Positions 1 through 10,152 are shown, numbered from the stretch's first letter. The stretch: 64,000 nt of DNA from Akkermansiaceae bacterium (GCA_022424905.1 JAKMGP010000177.1:1-64000); one strand, 5' to 3'. Notes: generated by a model not told the origin, from the letters alone. Made by a program: numbers and translations.

Positions 1-170
1 CCCAGGCATCCCCCTTGGTAAAAAGGCAGATTTTGGTGGCTTGTGTCACGGCGGCAGCCCGAGATGGAAAGCTCTCGAGTCAAGAGGCGGAGTTATTGCG
101 CACGATTGCCGATTCTATCGGATGTCCGCTGCCCCCATTTCCGGGCGAAGTTGTGGAAGAGGAGATTTAA
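1..170 (+). CDS. C-terminal end of a protein with a TerB-like tail (possibly M48 metalloprotease/TerB type), truncated by window start
   Basis: Open frame from position 3 reads QASPLVKRQILVACVTAAARDGKLSSQEAELLRTIADSIGCPLPPFPGEVVEEEI*; the 'AARDGKLSxxEaeLLRxIAdsigcPlPP' pattern is TerB-like. Confidence 0.55.
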   Translation, partial: QASPLVKRQILVACVTAAARDGKLSSQEAELLRTIADSIGCPLPPFPGEVVEEEI

Positions 171-223
171 CTCGTCCTAGACTTGCATTTCGAGGAGGTG
201 CGGTTGAGGTTCCGTTGTAGAAG

Positions 224-1120
224 ATGCAGAAGGAACGAGCGCCGTGGTGGTTATGGCCAAACTTGCTGAGCCTCGATGCTCCGTTGGTTGCCTTGGCTTG
301 GGCGTGGATGTTTTCAAACGCCTGGGGGGTGGTGAGCGTTCCTTGGCAACTTTGGGCTACTCTAGGGGTTTCGGTGTGGATTATTTATGCGCTCGATCGA
401 ATTGTTGATGCCCGCCGCGAAGAAGATCCAAAGCTTCTTGATGCGAGGCATCATTTTCATCGGAGCTACTCCAAAGTTTTCTTGAGGGTCGTTACGGTTG
501 GAGCATTATTTTGTCTCTACTCGGTGTTATTCAATCTTGCCCAGACAGTTCTACAATATGGTTTGTTCATACTAGGATGCGCTGTCGTTTACTTCGTCAT
601 CGCGTTGAAACAATCGAAATCAGAACAGTCTGGCCTTGGGAAGAATCTCGTTGCGGGTCTGACATTTTCATATGGCGCTTCGGCGGGTATTCACGCTTAC
701 TCGCCAGTTTTACCTTTTGGAGATATGGTGTTTTCTTCCGAGGTCCTTCTCTTCGCGGCACTTTGCCTAATTAACATGACGGCGATTGATTTTTGGCGAT
801 TGAAGGGCGAGGACGATGAGGATGCGGCGGCAGTCTTGAATCTGGGAACACTTCTCGTCGCGGGGTGCGCGATGTATATTTATATTAGTACTTTGAAGCG
901 AGAGGCCTTTTTCTTTAACGAGGATTACTATCACGAGCAGATGTTTTATAAGCCCTTTGCCGTAGGAGTTTTAGTGGGCTCGGCTGGCTTCTTCTTATTG
1001 AACCAGGCACGCCGAAAATTTGAAGCTGAGGCCTATCGGGTGTTAGTCGACGTGGCGGTGGCTGCTCCTGTTTTTGTATTTTGGGTCATGATCACTCTCG
1101 ATGGTGATCCAAGAACTTGA
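224..1120 (+). CDS. Multi-pass membrane protein, possibly distantly UbiA-like, function unknown
   Basis: 298 aa ORF with several hydrophobic segments; YALDRIVDARREED resembles the Asp-rich motif of UbiA-superfamily proteins. Confidence 0.6.
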   Translation: MQKERAPWWLWPNLLSLDAPLVALAWAWMFSNAWGVVSVPWQLWATLGVSVWIIYALDRIVDARREEDPKLLDARHHFHRSYSKVFLRVVTVGALFCLYSVLFNLAQTVLQYGLFILGCAVVYFVIALKQSKSEQSGLGKNLVAGLTFSYGASAGIHAYSPVLPFGDMVFSSEVLLFAALCLINMTAIDFWRLKGEDDEDAAAVLNLGTLLVAGCAMYIYISTLKREAFFFNEDYYHEQMFYKPFAVGVLVGSAGFFLLNQARRKFEAEAYRVLVDVAVAAPVFVFWVMITLDGDPRT

Positions 1121-1169
1121 TTTGGGGTTGAGCGATTTGGAAACCTGACGCACACTCAAATGCGAAGTG

Positions 1170-1805
1170 ATGAGCGAGACCCCCAACTTACCTAAAAAAC
1201 CTGCGATTCTAATCCTTGGCGCGCCAGGAGCTGGAAAGGGAACTCAGGGTGCAATCCTTGCTCAAATCCCACGTTTTTATCACTATTCCAGTGGGGATGT
1301 TTTTCGTCAACTAGACACTCGGACTGACCTTGGTCGTAAGTTCGTAGAGTATTCGAAGCGTGGCGAATTAGTTCCGGATGAATTGACGGTTCAACTTTGG
1401 GCAAGTCATATGGACGATCTTGTAACGAGCCATCGATACAAACCGGATATCGATATTCTTTTGCTTGATGGAATACCACGGAATCAGGATCAGGCGAAAA
1501 TGCTGGAAGATCATGTTGAGATTCATGCGGTCTTCCACCTGAGCTGTCCGAATCGTGATGAGCTTGCAAGGCGACTCCGCAAGCGTGCGCTCAAGGAACA
1601 GCGACTTGATGATGCCTCCGAGGTCGTCATTCAACATCGGATTAAAACTTACGAAGATGAGACCAAGCCGATTCTTGATTACTATGGCGAGAATTTACGG
1701 TGTGATATTGATGCTACGCAGTCCCCAGCAAAGGTGGTTTACGATATTCTTGCCAAGCTCCAAACGCTTGATGCTTACCAGCGGATTGAGAACCAAACGA
1801 TCTAG
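1170..1805 (+). CDS. adk: Adenylate kinase / nucleoside monophosphate kinase
   Basis: P-loop ILGAPGAGKGTQ, YSSGDVFRQ, LLDGIPRNQDQA; short LID region. Confidence 0.85.
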   Translation: MSETPNLPKKPAILILGAPGAGKGTQGAILAQIPRFYHYSSGDVFRQLDTRTDLGRKFVEYSKRGELVPDELTVQLWASHMDDLVTSHRYKPDIDILLLDGIPRNQDQAKMLEDHVEIHAVFHLSCPNRDELARRLRKRALKEQRLDDASEVVIQHRIKTYEDETKPILDYYGENLRCDIDATQSPAKVVYDILAKLQTLDAYQRIENQTI

Positions 1806-1807
1806 TG

Positions 1808-2734
1808 ATGCGTCTGGTTTTTATGGTCACAGGGGAAATTTCTGAAGCTACTTTTGCTGACGCGCTCACTAAAGAGCACATGGTGGTGGGGCTAGTGACG
1901 CAACCTGACCGACCGGTCGGACGCAAGCAGGTCATGACTGCGCCAGGGGTCAAAGAGATAGCTCTTGAGGCGGGGATTCCCTTGATCCAGCCGGAATCGG
2001 TTCGCGAAACGGCGGCTCTTGACCAGATCCGGCAATGGAACCCAGAGGTCATTGTGGTGATGGCGTATGGGCAGATTTTGCCGCAAGCTCTGCTTGATAT
2101 TCCATCGAAAGCTATCATCAACCTGCATGCGTCGTTACTTCCAAAATATAGGGGCGCTTCATGCATTCAAGCTGCTTTAAAAAATGGTGATGCTGAGACT
2201 GGGTGGAGTGTTATTCACGTGGTGAAACGCCTCGATGCTGGGAATCTTATTTTGCAAAAAGTGGTTTCAATTTTAGAAGGTGAGACCGGTGGGGAACTTC
2301 ACGACCGTCTTGCGCAGGCTGGGCCGGCTGCATGTCAGGCTGCCTTGCAAATGCTTGAGAGCGGCCCGGTTGAGGGCGATGCTCAGGATGAATCTTTACA
2401 AACTTATGTTCCTAAATTGGGCAGAAAAGATGGTTGCTTAAACTGGTCTAGGCCTGCCAGAGAACTGGAATGTCTTGTGCGAGCCTTTCATCCTTGGCCA
2501 GGGACTTCGGCTGAATTGGGATCGAAGAAAATGAAGGTTTTCCCCCCGGCTGGAATTGGCGAAGGCCAGGGTCAGCCCGGAGAATTGCTAGGGGTTGGTG
2601 AGGAGACCATTGAAATAGCGTGTGGATCTGGAAGTCTTATTCTTAGAGAGGTTCAGCTGGAGGGGAGCCGGCGAATGAATGGTGGTGAGCTCGCACGAGG
2701 GCATCTGGAGCTTTTGAGAGCAGGGTTAAAATAG
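1808..2734 (+). CDS. fmt: Methionyl-tRNA formyltransferase
   Basis: VTQPDRPVGRKQ, NLHASLLPKYRGASCIQAA, DAETGWSVI; C-terminal domain present; start ATG 1808 adjacent to upstream stop. Confidence 0.92.
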   Translation: MRLVFMVTGEISEATFADALTKEHMVVGLVTQPDRPVGRKQVMTAPGVKEIALEAGIPLIQPESVRETAALDQIRQWNPEVIVVMAYGQILPQALLDIPSKAIINLHASLLPKYRGASCIQAALKNGDAETGWSVIHVVKRLDAGNLILQKVVSILEGETGGELHDRLAQAGPAACQAALQMLESGPVEGDAQDESLQTYVPKLGRKDGCLNWSRPARELECLVRAFHPWPGTSAELGSKKMKVFPPAGIGEGQGQPGELLGVGEETIEIACGSGSLILREVQLEGSRRMNGGELARGHLELLRAGLK

Positions 2735-2771
2735 TTCGCCTTTTTAGTCAGGCGATATTAGTATTTTACCC

Positions 2772-3305
2772 ATGCGAATAATTTTCACCCTTTTGACGGT
2801 TTCTGCGTGTTTTGCGTCCGCGACAACTCTTGAGGTTTTGAGGGTTTTTCAGCCTCTCTCTCTTCACGGGACGGATGTTGATCACGACTTCAAAGGAGAG
2901 GCGGTGCAGGCTCATATTTTTGCTCGTCCAATGGTTCTGAGTGGAGCGATGCCAGAGAATCTGGTGTTGGCGGTTGCGACTCCTCACCGGATGCCTGCTA
3001 CTTTTAATTATGAGGTAAACGAGTGCAATTTGTTGACTTTGTTCCAAGTCGAACTTTCTGGGATAATGGGCGATTCAGGTGAGCTTGAAGTATCCTTTGA
3101 CCTTGCCAAGATGCAGGTCCCCGAGGGTGTTGATTTATCAATCCGGACGGTTTTGAGCCTTTCGATTCAAGCTCTTAAGAAAACTCTCGAGGACTACCAT
3201 CATCCTGAGAATAAGCCTTTGAAGGTGAAAATCACCATTGAGGGCACTACCAAAAAAAATCGATCCCTCCGCGATTTAAGCGGAGGCTTTGTGGTCACGG
3301 GATAA
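2772..3305 (+). CDS. Hypothetical secreted protein
   Basis: 177 aa ORF with N-terminal hydrophobic signal MRIIFTLLTVSACFASA; sits between fmt and pyrH; no family recognised. Confidence 0.65.
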   Translation: MRIIFTLLTVSACFASATTLEVLRVFQPLSLHGTDVDHDFKGEAVQAHIFARPMVLSGAMPENLVLAVATPHRMPATFNYEVNECNLLTLFQVELSGIMGDSGELEVSFDLAKMQVPEGVDLSIRTVLSLSIQALKKTLEDYHHPENKPLKVKITIEGTTKKNRSLRDLSGGFVVTG

Positions 3306-3395
3306 AATTGTATCTTTCGAATTAAGAGAAATTGGTTTGATGAGCCTTTTCCGCTTTTCGGTCAGTTCTTGTCCTGCCACTATCATCCGCAGCAG

Positions 3396-4127
3396 ATGAG
3401 TGACCTTGCAGCGATTCGAAACTTTAAAAGAGTGGTCTTGAAACTTAGCGGCGAAGCTCTGCGGGCTTCCGGAAGTCACGACAATATTTCCCCCGAAATC
3501 GTTGAGCGAATTGCGCGCGAAATTCATGGAGCTAGACAGGTGGCAGACGTGGAACTCGCCATCGTAGTTGGTGGCGGAAATTTCTGGAGAGGGGCTTCGG
3601 CAAGTGCGCGAGGAATGGATCGGGCAACCGCCGACTATGTGGGAATGCTTGCAACGGTCATGAATGCTTTGGCCTTGCAGGCGGCGCTCGAGCAGGAAGG
3701 AGAAGAGTGCATCGTTCATTCCGCAATTCATATGCAAAATGTAGCCGAACCGTTTATTCGGCGGAAAGCGTCTCGGCAAATGTCCCGGGGTGCGGTTGTT
3801 ATTTTTGCTGCTGGCACGGGGAGCCCCTTCTTTTCGACCGACACCACTGCCGCGCTACGAGCTAATGAGATGAATGCAGATGTTATCTTTAAAGCGACCA
3901 TGGTGGATGGTGTTTACGATTCGGACCCCAAGAAAAACCCAGATGCCGTTCGTTACGACACTGTCTCGTTTCGCGAGTGTATCAGTAGCGAACTCGGTGT
4001 CATGGATTCCACTGCGTTTAGTCTCTGTATGGATAATGATATTCCAATCATCGTTTTTGATCTTGAGAAGGAAGGGAACATCGAGCTCGCTCTCAATCAC
4101 CAGAACATCGGCACTATCGTTCATTAA
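3396..4127 (+). CDS. pyrH: UMP kinase
   Basis: [41 protein letters not shown] motifs; followed by frr. Confidence 0.95.
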   Translation: MSDLAAIRNFKRVVLKLSGEALRASGSHDNISPEIVERIAREIHGARQVADVELAIVVGGGNFWRGASASARGMDRATADYVGMLATVMNALALQAALEQEGEECIVHSAIHMQNVAEPFIRRKASRQMSRGAVVIFAAGTGSPFFSTDTTAALRANEMNADVIFKATMVDGVYDSDPKKNPDAVRYDTVSFRECISSELGVMDSTAFSLCMDNDIPIIVFDLEKEGNIELALNHQNIGTIVH

Positions 4128-4147
4128 TTATTAAAAACACCACTAAC

Positions 4148-4714
4148 ATGGAAGCAGCGGAAGCAATCAAACAGGTCGAAGAGGCCATGAAAAAAGCAGT
4201 CGAGCACACAAGCTCGGAGTTCACTTCAATCCGAACAGGTAAGGCCTCGCCGGCCCTAGTGGAAAATCTTGACGTTTCGGTTGCCGCTTATGGTAGCGTG
4301 ATGAAGTTAAACGGGCTCGCGGTCATTACTGCGCCAGAACCCCGGATGCTTGTCGTTCAGCCCTTTGATCCTTCCACCTCGGGTGATATCGACAAGGCGA
4401 TTCGCGAGAGTAAGCTCGGTTTAAATCCTGTAAATGAAGGTCAGCGGATTCGTCTTCCAATCCCCGAGCTTTCTGAGGAACGCCGTGTGGAGCTTGTGAA
4501 GTCTGTAAAGTCAATGTCTGAGGAAGGTCGTGTGCGAATTCGAGGAGCCCGCAAGGATGGTATGGATTTAGGCAAGAAGATGAAATCTGACAATGACCTT
4601 ACGGAAGATGGTCAGCGTGACTATGAGGCAAACGTTCAGGATTTAACCAATAAATATGTTGGCGAAATTGATTCTCTAACTGACGCAAAAGAGAAAGAGG
4701 TGATGACTGTGTAA
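4148..4714 (+). CDS. frr: Ribosome recycling factor
   Basis: TSIRTGKASPALVENLDV, VQPFDPSTSGDIDKAIRESKLGLNP, canonical RRF; directly after pyrH. Confidence 0.96.
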   Translation: MEAAEAIKQVEEAMKKAVEHTSSEFTSIRTGKASPALVENLDVSVAAYGSVMKLNGLAVITAPEPRMLVVQPFDPSTSGDIDKAIRESKLGLNPVNEGQRIRLPIPELSEERRVELVKSVKSMSEEGRVRIRGARKDGMDLGKKMKSDNDLTEDGQRDYEANVQDLTNKYVGEIDSLTDAKEKEVMTV

Positions 4715-4736
4715 AGTCGATTGGCCCTTTTTATAC

Positions 4737-4770
4737 AACTGCAGATGGCGCGTCCTTCTGCAGTTTTTTT
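4737..4770 (+). terminator. Rho-independent terminator downstream of frr
   Basis: AACTGCAGA-loop-TCTGCAGTT (9 bp stem) followed by a T run. Confidence 0.85.
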
Positions 4771-4829
4771 GTGGGGTGTCGATAGAGCCGAGACGATCGA
4801 ACTACGGATGTTGACTGGAGACCAAGTTC

Positions 4830-5924
4830 GTGAAGGATAGGGGGATGATTCTCGTGTGGTTTTTCATAGTTCCTTTAATTGTCCTGCTTATCTTACGCGT
4901 TATTTTTTTCAAGGGGGCCTATTCTCAACCTTCTCCACCACCTCAAGGGATTCTCGATATGCACTGTCACACTGCGGGGTTTGGTGCGGGAGGGAGTGGG
5001 GCAAGGGTTTCAAACGCCTTGCGTGAAAGTTGGAAATTTAAGCTGTATCTCAAGATCTTTGGAACAAGTGAAGAGGAGGTGAATGAGAAGGGAGATGAAA
5101 TTGTCATGGATATTATCGTTCGTCAGATTGCGAAATCGCAATTTATCGACGATGTCGTCATTCTTGCAATGGATGCGCCTTATGATGGCAAAGGGAATCT
5201 TGTCGAAGATCAAATTGAGGTTTATGTGCCGAATAGATTTGTTGGTGAGGCTGTTAAGACGAAGAAAGGACTTCATTTTGGGGCGAGCGTCCATCCCAAC
5301 CGAAAGGATGCGCTGGAGGAATTAGAGTGGTCGAAGGAAAATGGTGCAATCTTTGTAAAGTGGTTGCCGAATATCCAGGGCATAGATCCGTCGGATAAGA
5401 AGTATCGGGATTACTATCTTAAAATGGTGGAGTTAGATTTACCGCTTTTGACCCATGTCGGTGATGAAGATTCGTTTTCGCGAACCGATAATGCTCTTGG
5501 GGATCCCAAACTACTTAAATTTCCCTTGGAATGCGAGGTGCGGATTATTGCGGCTCACGTTGCGAGCTCGGGTGTGCGAGAAGGAGTAGAAAATATCGAG
5601 CGTTTGCTTGAAATGATGCCCAACTTCTCAAACCTCTATGCTGATATTTCCACTCTGACACAGATGAATCGGAGTAAGTATTTGCAGCAGGTCCTCAATG
5701 ATGAAAGGCTGAAAGGCCGGCTCATGTACGGAACTGACTACCCGCTTACAAATACTCCGCTTGTGACGGCTTTACAGTTTCCGCTGCGGCTTACGATTAG
5801 GGAGATTGTTGATATTGTGTTGACGAAAAACTCGTGGGATCGTGATGTGAAGCTTAAAGCTGCACTCGGTTGCCCTAAGGAGGTGTTTGAATTAAGTCGG
5901 AGTTTTTTGAGGTTAGCTTCGTGA
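4830..5924 (+). CDS. Membrane-anchored amidohydrolase-family metal-dependent hydrolase
   Basis: N-terminal TM segment, ILDMHCHTAG, LPLLTHVGDE, IIAAHVASSG, MYGTDYPLTN motifs (amidohydrolase-2 type). Confidence 0.8.
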   Translation: MKDRGMILVWFFIVPLIVLLILRVIFFKGAYSQPSPPPQGILDMHCHTAGFGAGGSGARVSNALRESWKFKLYLKIFGTSEEEVNEKGDEIVMDIIVRQIAKSQFIDDVVILAMDAPYDGKGNLVEDQIEVYVPNRFVGEAVKTKKGLHFGASVHPNRKDALEELEWSKENGAIFVKWLPNIQGIDPSDKKYRDYYLKMVELDLPLLTHVGDEDSFSRTDNALGDPKLLKFPLECEVRIIAAHVASSGVREGVENIERLLEMMPNFSNLYADISTLTQMNRSKYLQQVLNDERLKGRLMYGTDYPLTNTPLVTALQFPLRLTIREIVDIVLTKNSWDRDVKLKAALGCPKEVFELSRSFLRLAS

Positions 5925-6126
5925 GAGACACTACCGAGTAGTTTCCATTTAAGTGTGTTTGGAAGGGGGGTAATCTGAGTTCTTCACCGAACTGGGTTCC
6001 TCTAAATGAGCATGATTGAGCGGGAGGACTCAACAGGTAGGTAGGGATTGATTTGTCTGATGAGTGAAGGTGTTTGAGCTAGAGCTAAGTAATGAGATTG
6101 GGAGTGAAAACTTTCTTGATGGAATC

Positions 6127-6160
6127 AAAAAAAGCGACCCTGCGGCTAGGCAAGGTCGCT
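6127..6160 (-). terminator. Rho-independent terminator for the minus-strand CxxCH protein gene
   Basis: Minus strand AGCGACCTTGCCTAGCCGCAGGGTCGCT followed by TTTTTTT; 7-bp stem AGCGACC/GGTCGCT. Confidence 0.85.
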
Positions 6161-6194
6161 GAAGAGGTTTGATAAGAAGCTAGAAGCTTGTGTC

Positions 6195-8516
6195 CTACTT
6201 ATTCACCGGAAAGTCCTTTTGAGAGTACATATGGCCGGCCGAGCGGCCTGAGGTTTCCTTGCGGATTTTGGTGACGGTGGCTTCGGTGATCTTTGGAGCA
6301 CGGTTGGTCCAGTTTGCTCGAATAAAGGTTGAGACATCGGCGATGTCTCCATCTGTGATTGTTGGGTTGACTCCAAGACCTGGCATAAAGGCCTGAGGAG
6401 TGAAGGTCTTTCGATTGATCTGGATTGGGCCAGTCAAGCCGTGGATGAGGATCTTTACGAGACGGATCTCGCTTCCGATCACCCAATCGGATCCGTCAAG
6501 CTGGGGGCCTAGGTTAGCTAGTCCTGCTCCGTCCTGACCATGGCAACCGATACAGGCTGCCGTAGTGCTGTAGAGCTTCTCGCCTCGGATAAATGAAGCG
6601 AGGTGCTCCCCCTTAAGAAGAGTTTTTGGATCGATCTGCTTCTGCGGGCCGCTCTTGGATTCTTGGAGCCATTTGTCGAAGCTTTTCTCGCTAAAGCGAC
6701 CCCTGTTTACTTTATCAAAAAGAATCGCGGTTCCGCCTAATCCTGAGATTGCGGCTTCTCGAACAAGTGATGTTTTATGATGCTGTTTGAGGAAGGCGAC
6801 GAGCGTTTCCTGTGCAACTGGACTTGGAGTCGCGGCAAGAATACGAGCGATGTAAGGAGCAGTCATTGCGGTTGCCCTCACGGCTGCCACCGATGACTGG
6901 AGCTTTATTAGTTCGCTGTCAGTCAGCGAGAGTGCAGCGTAAAGTGCACTTGAAATAAGCTCTTCGTTCTTGGAAGTGAGAGTTCCAGCGAGGTGCTCCG
7001 CTCTCAGTGCTCCAAGGCCTTCGAGAGTCCAAAGTAAGTGGATGTTGGTTAGGTCACTAGCTGCACCGGTTTCGAGTGCCGCGACAATAGGTTTGGGGTC
7101 AGCATTGCGGTCGATTAGTTCCTTCTGTGCAAGGTCGCGAACCGCGCCGATCGGGCTATCTAGTTTTTTGATGAGCTCGATATCGGAGGCTTTCGCGAGG
7201 TTTTCGACTTTTGCTAATGGCTTATTGGACGAACGAATACGGTAGATGCGGCCGTGTCCATAGCCCGGGCCCTCTAGTCCGCGACTGAGAGTTTGACCAC
7301 GAAGGTAGGTGGTCATGTAGGTCTTGTGCTGGATTATGCCGTGATACATGTCCAGAATGTAGAGGGAACCGTCTGGTGCATTATACATATTGACTGGGCG
7401 AAACCGCTCGTCGGTAGAGGTGAGGAAGTCGCGTTTTTCAAGCGGGTGCGATCCCTTGAGTGTCCCATTCTCATTTTCAATGCCGATCATTTTGATGAGC
7501 TGGGCGGACGATTCACAGACAAAGCCATTTCCGTTGACCGACGCGGGGAGGTTGTTCCCACGATAAATCACAGGGCCGCAAGCTCCGGTAGCGTTGGTGA
7601 GCTTAAAGGTTTTGGGATCAATAGTGTTTGAGCTGTAACCGTTGTGCGAGGAAATGTACGCACGGTTGAGACCCGGAGTGACACGGCCGGGGAAGACAGC
7701 GTTTGAGCCAATACGCTCGGTCGTTTTGGACTTCATCTTGGCCGAATTATTTCCGTTAAGGAGGTTAGGAAGAACTCGATCTCCGATTAAAAGAGTACTA
7801 TTTGAGTTGTGGAAAAGGCGACCGAAGTTGTCCCGGCTAATGCCCCACTGGCCACGGAAAGCAGTCGAGTCCTTGATGATTTTGTTTTCGCCGGGAATGA
7901 ATTTGAAGCGTGCGTTCGACTTTGCGTTATACAACCAGTTGTCGATTCCAGTCATCAAGCCGTTGGTCTTGTGTTCGACGTTGCCGCCGGGGGCGAATTT
8001 ATCGTCGACCACCACAGCCTTTCCTTTCGGTTTGTCGCCGTCTCGGGCCACGAAGTAGAGATTATCTTGGTCACCATAAAGAATGCCGCCGGGGACCAGA
8101 GAAATCGCGCGAGGAAGAACGATTTTGTCAAGAAAAGTGGTTCTCTTGTCTACTTTTCCGTCCCCGTTAGTATCCTCTAGGATAGCGATACGCCCAGTAG
8201 CTCTGTTTTCAAGCTTGCCATCAATATCCGGCATGTAGCCGCGCATTTCGCAGACCCACATCCGCCCGGAGGGATCGAATGTCAAAGCGACTGGCTTATC
8301 GACCAGTGGCTCTGCAGCAACAGGTTCGATTACGAATCCCTTCTCGATTGTAAAGGTCTTGAGTGCTTCGTCGACGCTTAGAACCGGAGCAGGCGGGATC
8401 AAGTCTTCAGGGACGATTTTACCCATTTTATCATGTCCTTTTCGATCGCCGTTTTGGGCGAGGGCAGGGGAAAGGCCGACAAGACCGATCAGGCTTCCAA
8501 CAACGAAGTATCTCAT
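6195..8516 (-). CDS. PVC-type heme-binding CxxCH protein (membrane-bound dehydrogenase beta-propeller + cytochrome c domain)
   Basis: Signal peptide MRYFVVGSLIGLVGLSPALAQ; FDPSGRMWVCEMRGYMPD; CIGCHGQDGAGLANLGPQLDGSDW. Start set to the internal ATG preceding the signal peptide. Confidence 0.88.
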   Translation of the reverse strand: MRYFVVGSLIGLVGLSPALAQNGDRKGHDKMGKIVPEDLIPPAPVLSVDEALKTFTIEKGFVIEPVAAEPLVDKPVALTFDPSGRMWVCEMRGYMPDIDGKLENRATGRIAILEDTNGDGKVDKRTTFLDKIVLPRAISLVPGGILYGDQDNLYFVARDGDKPKGKAVVVDDKFAPGGNVEHKTNGLMTGIDNWLYNAKSNARFKFIPGENKIIKDSTAFRGQWGISRDNFGRLFHNSNSTLLIGDRVLPNLLNGNNSAKMKSKTTERIGSNAVFPGRVTPGLNRAYISSHNGYSSNTIDPKTFKLTNATGACGPVIYRGNNLPASVNGNGFVCESSAQLIKMIGIENENGTLKGSHPLEKRDFLTSTDERFRPVNMYNAPDGSLYILDMYHGIIQHKTYMTTYLRGQTLSRGLEGPGYGHGRIYRIRSSNKPLAKVENLAKASDIELIKKLDSPIGAVRDLAQKELIDRNADPKPIVAALETGAASDLTNIHLLWTLEGLGALRAEHLAGTLTSKNEELISSALYAALSLTDSELIKLQSSVAAVRATAMTAPYIARILAATPSPVAQETLVAFLKQHHKTSLVREAAISGLGGTAILFDKVNRGRFSEKSFDKWLQESKSGPQKQIDPKTLLKGEHLASFIRGEKLYSTTAACIGCHGQDGAGLANLGPQLDGSDWVIGSEIRLVKILIHGLTGPIQINRKTFTPQAFMPGLGVNPTITDGDIADVSTFIRANWTNRAPKITEATVTKIRKETSGRSAGHMYSQKDFPVNK

Positions 8517-8618
8517 ACGCTGAAAATACGTGCTTAAATTCTGAATACTAACGAAAAAACATCTAAAAGCTGAGCTTTTGGTGATCGACCAGCCCTCCGT
8601 AATGATCGACATTTAATT

Positions 8619-9218
8619 ATGAAATCACTGGTTTTAATAATATTGAGCGTTTCGCTTGCTGTTGGGCAATCTCTCTTCGATGGCAAATCCTTAAAAGGGT
8701 GGGTGGTTCAGGAAAAGGAGGCTTGGATGTGGACAGTCAAGGATGGCGCGATTGTTGGGGGTTCGCTCGATAAAAATGTTCCTCACAACACCTTTATTAC
8801 GACGGAGAAGCGCCATAAGAATTTTGAGCTTACTTTGCAGGTGAAAGTTGAAGGAAAGAGGCCCAACGCAGGAATTCAGGTCCGTAGTGAGCGGATCAAG
8901 GATCATCATGAAATGGTCGGTTATCAGGCTGATGTGGGGCCTGGATATTGGGGAAAACTTTATGATGAATCACGTCGACGCCAGTTTCTGGCGCCTTTTG
9001 CAACGAAGGAAGCTGCAAAGGCGGCAAAGGGGGGGTGGAATGACTACAAGATTCGATGCGAAGGCAAGAGAATCCGGATGTGGATCAACGGGATCCTCAC
9101 TTGCGATTATACTGAGAAGGATGAGTCGATTCCCTTGGATGGCTATATCGCGCTGCAAGCTCACAGTGGTCCGCCATTTGAAGCAAGCTACCGGAAAATC
9201 ACCCTTAAAGAACTTTAA
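8619..9218 (+). CDS. DUF1080 (3-keto-disaccharide hydrolase-type) domain protein
   Basis: LFDGKSLKGWVV, IVGGS...NTFITTEKRHKNFELTLQVKV, NAGIQVRSERI, RMWINGILTCDYTE. Confidence 0.9.
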   Translation: MKSLVLIILSVSLAVGQSLFDGKSLKGWVVQEKEAWMWTVKDGAIVGGSLDKNVPHNTFITTEKRHKNFELTLQVKVEGKRPNAGIQVRSERIKDHHEMVGYQADVGPGYWGKLYDESRRRQFLAPFATKEAAKAAKGGWNDYKIRCEGKRIRMWINGILTCDYTEKDESIPLDGYIALQAHSGPPFEASYRKITLKEL

Positions 9219-9234
9219 GAAGTTTGGGGAGCAC

Positions 9235-10152
9235 TCATTTTTTTTGATGAAGGACTTTGAACGCCCCACCAGCTCCTTCGAAATCATTCGTCCCAAGGAA
9301 TTCAGCTTGAGTGATCAGGCTTTCTGTCTCCAATCCGATTTTCTCACCCCATTCGATCAGATCGGGAAAATAAACGTCGAAAGTGAGGTCTTGCTTGCCA
9401 GGGTTTTGGTAGGCGTCGGGAGGAAGGAGGCGCATGTGGTGAGCATAGGCACGAAGTGTTCCGAGGGGGCGACGGTGGTAGATTTCTTCTGAATCGCCGC
9501 CATAATCGAGACTTAGAACTTCACCTTTTTTAAGTTTACTGAGATCACTTCGAAACCATTGAGCAATGGATTCGGCAACTTCAAAGCGAAGTGGTAATTC
9601 TTTAAATAATGAGGAATTGGGGATGTCGTGGCACGTTTGCCAGATTTCTTCCTTTTTTGGACCGAGATAGAGCTCTTCTAGTGATTGATTAAATATCCGC
9701 ACCGGAAAGGCATCAAAGAATTCATTTGAAATGATAAGGGCTGCACCACGAGTGGCGGCTAGGGTGTCACTGAGAGTAGTGTGCCAGGTCCCCTTGTTTT
9801 TCTTCTGCTGTTGCTTGGCGAGGTGGGGAGAAATTTCCACGAAATGGTAATCTAGTTTCTGGCGGAGAAAAACCCCGAGAGAGTTTCGGATATCCTTAGC
9901 TAGGGTTCCATCGCCAGGGCCGAGTTCAATCACTGGGAGCTTTCGGCCTTGGCGTTTCCAGGCGGATTCAATCCACTCAGCAATTCTTCGAGCGAGAAGT
10001 TTTGTAAGCTTAGGGGTGGTAGTGAAATCACCCCGCGGGCCAATGATCGACCGTGGACTGGTATAGTATCCCTTAAGCCCATAAAGTGCTTCAGCCATGA
10101 AATGGTCGAAGCGAATGGGTTCGGATTCAGGAGTTGGTGAGGAGTTCTTCAC
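9235..10152 (-). CDS. Class I SAM-dependent methyltransferase, MidA/NDUFAF7 family
   Basis: RFDHFMAEALYGLKGYYTSPRSIIGPRGDFTTTPKL, VIELGPGDGTLAKDI. The listed ORF extends upstream over the neighbouring ligase; a GTG start at 10152 gives a short overlap. Confidence 0.85.
   Translation of the reverse strand: MKNSSPTPESEPIRFDHFMAEALYGLKGYYTSPRSIIGPRGDFTTTPKLTKLLARRIAEWIESAWKRQGRKLPVIELGPGDGTLAKDIRNSLGVFLRQKLDYHFVEISPHLAKQQQKKNKGTWHTTLSDTLAATRGAALIISNEFFDAFPVRIFNQSLEELYLGPKKEEIWQTCHDIPNSSLFKELPLRFEVAESIAQWFRSDLSKLKKGEVLSLDYGGDSEEIYHRRPLGTLRAYAHHMRLLPPDAYQNPGKQDLTFDVYFPDLIEWGEKIGLETESLITQAEFLGTNDFEGAGGAFKVLHQKK

Noticed and set aside
3266-3286. Perfect inverted repeat CCTCCGC-GATTTAA-GCGGAGG near the end of the 2772-3305 gene
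   Set aside because: Lies inside coding sequence, no U tract on the plus strand; on the minus strand the T run is offset by several bases and there is no minus-strand gene to terminate.
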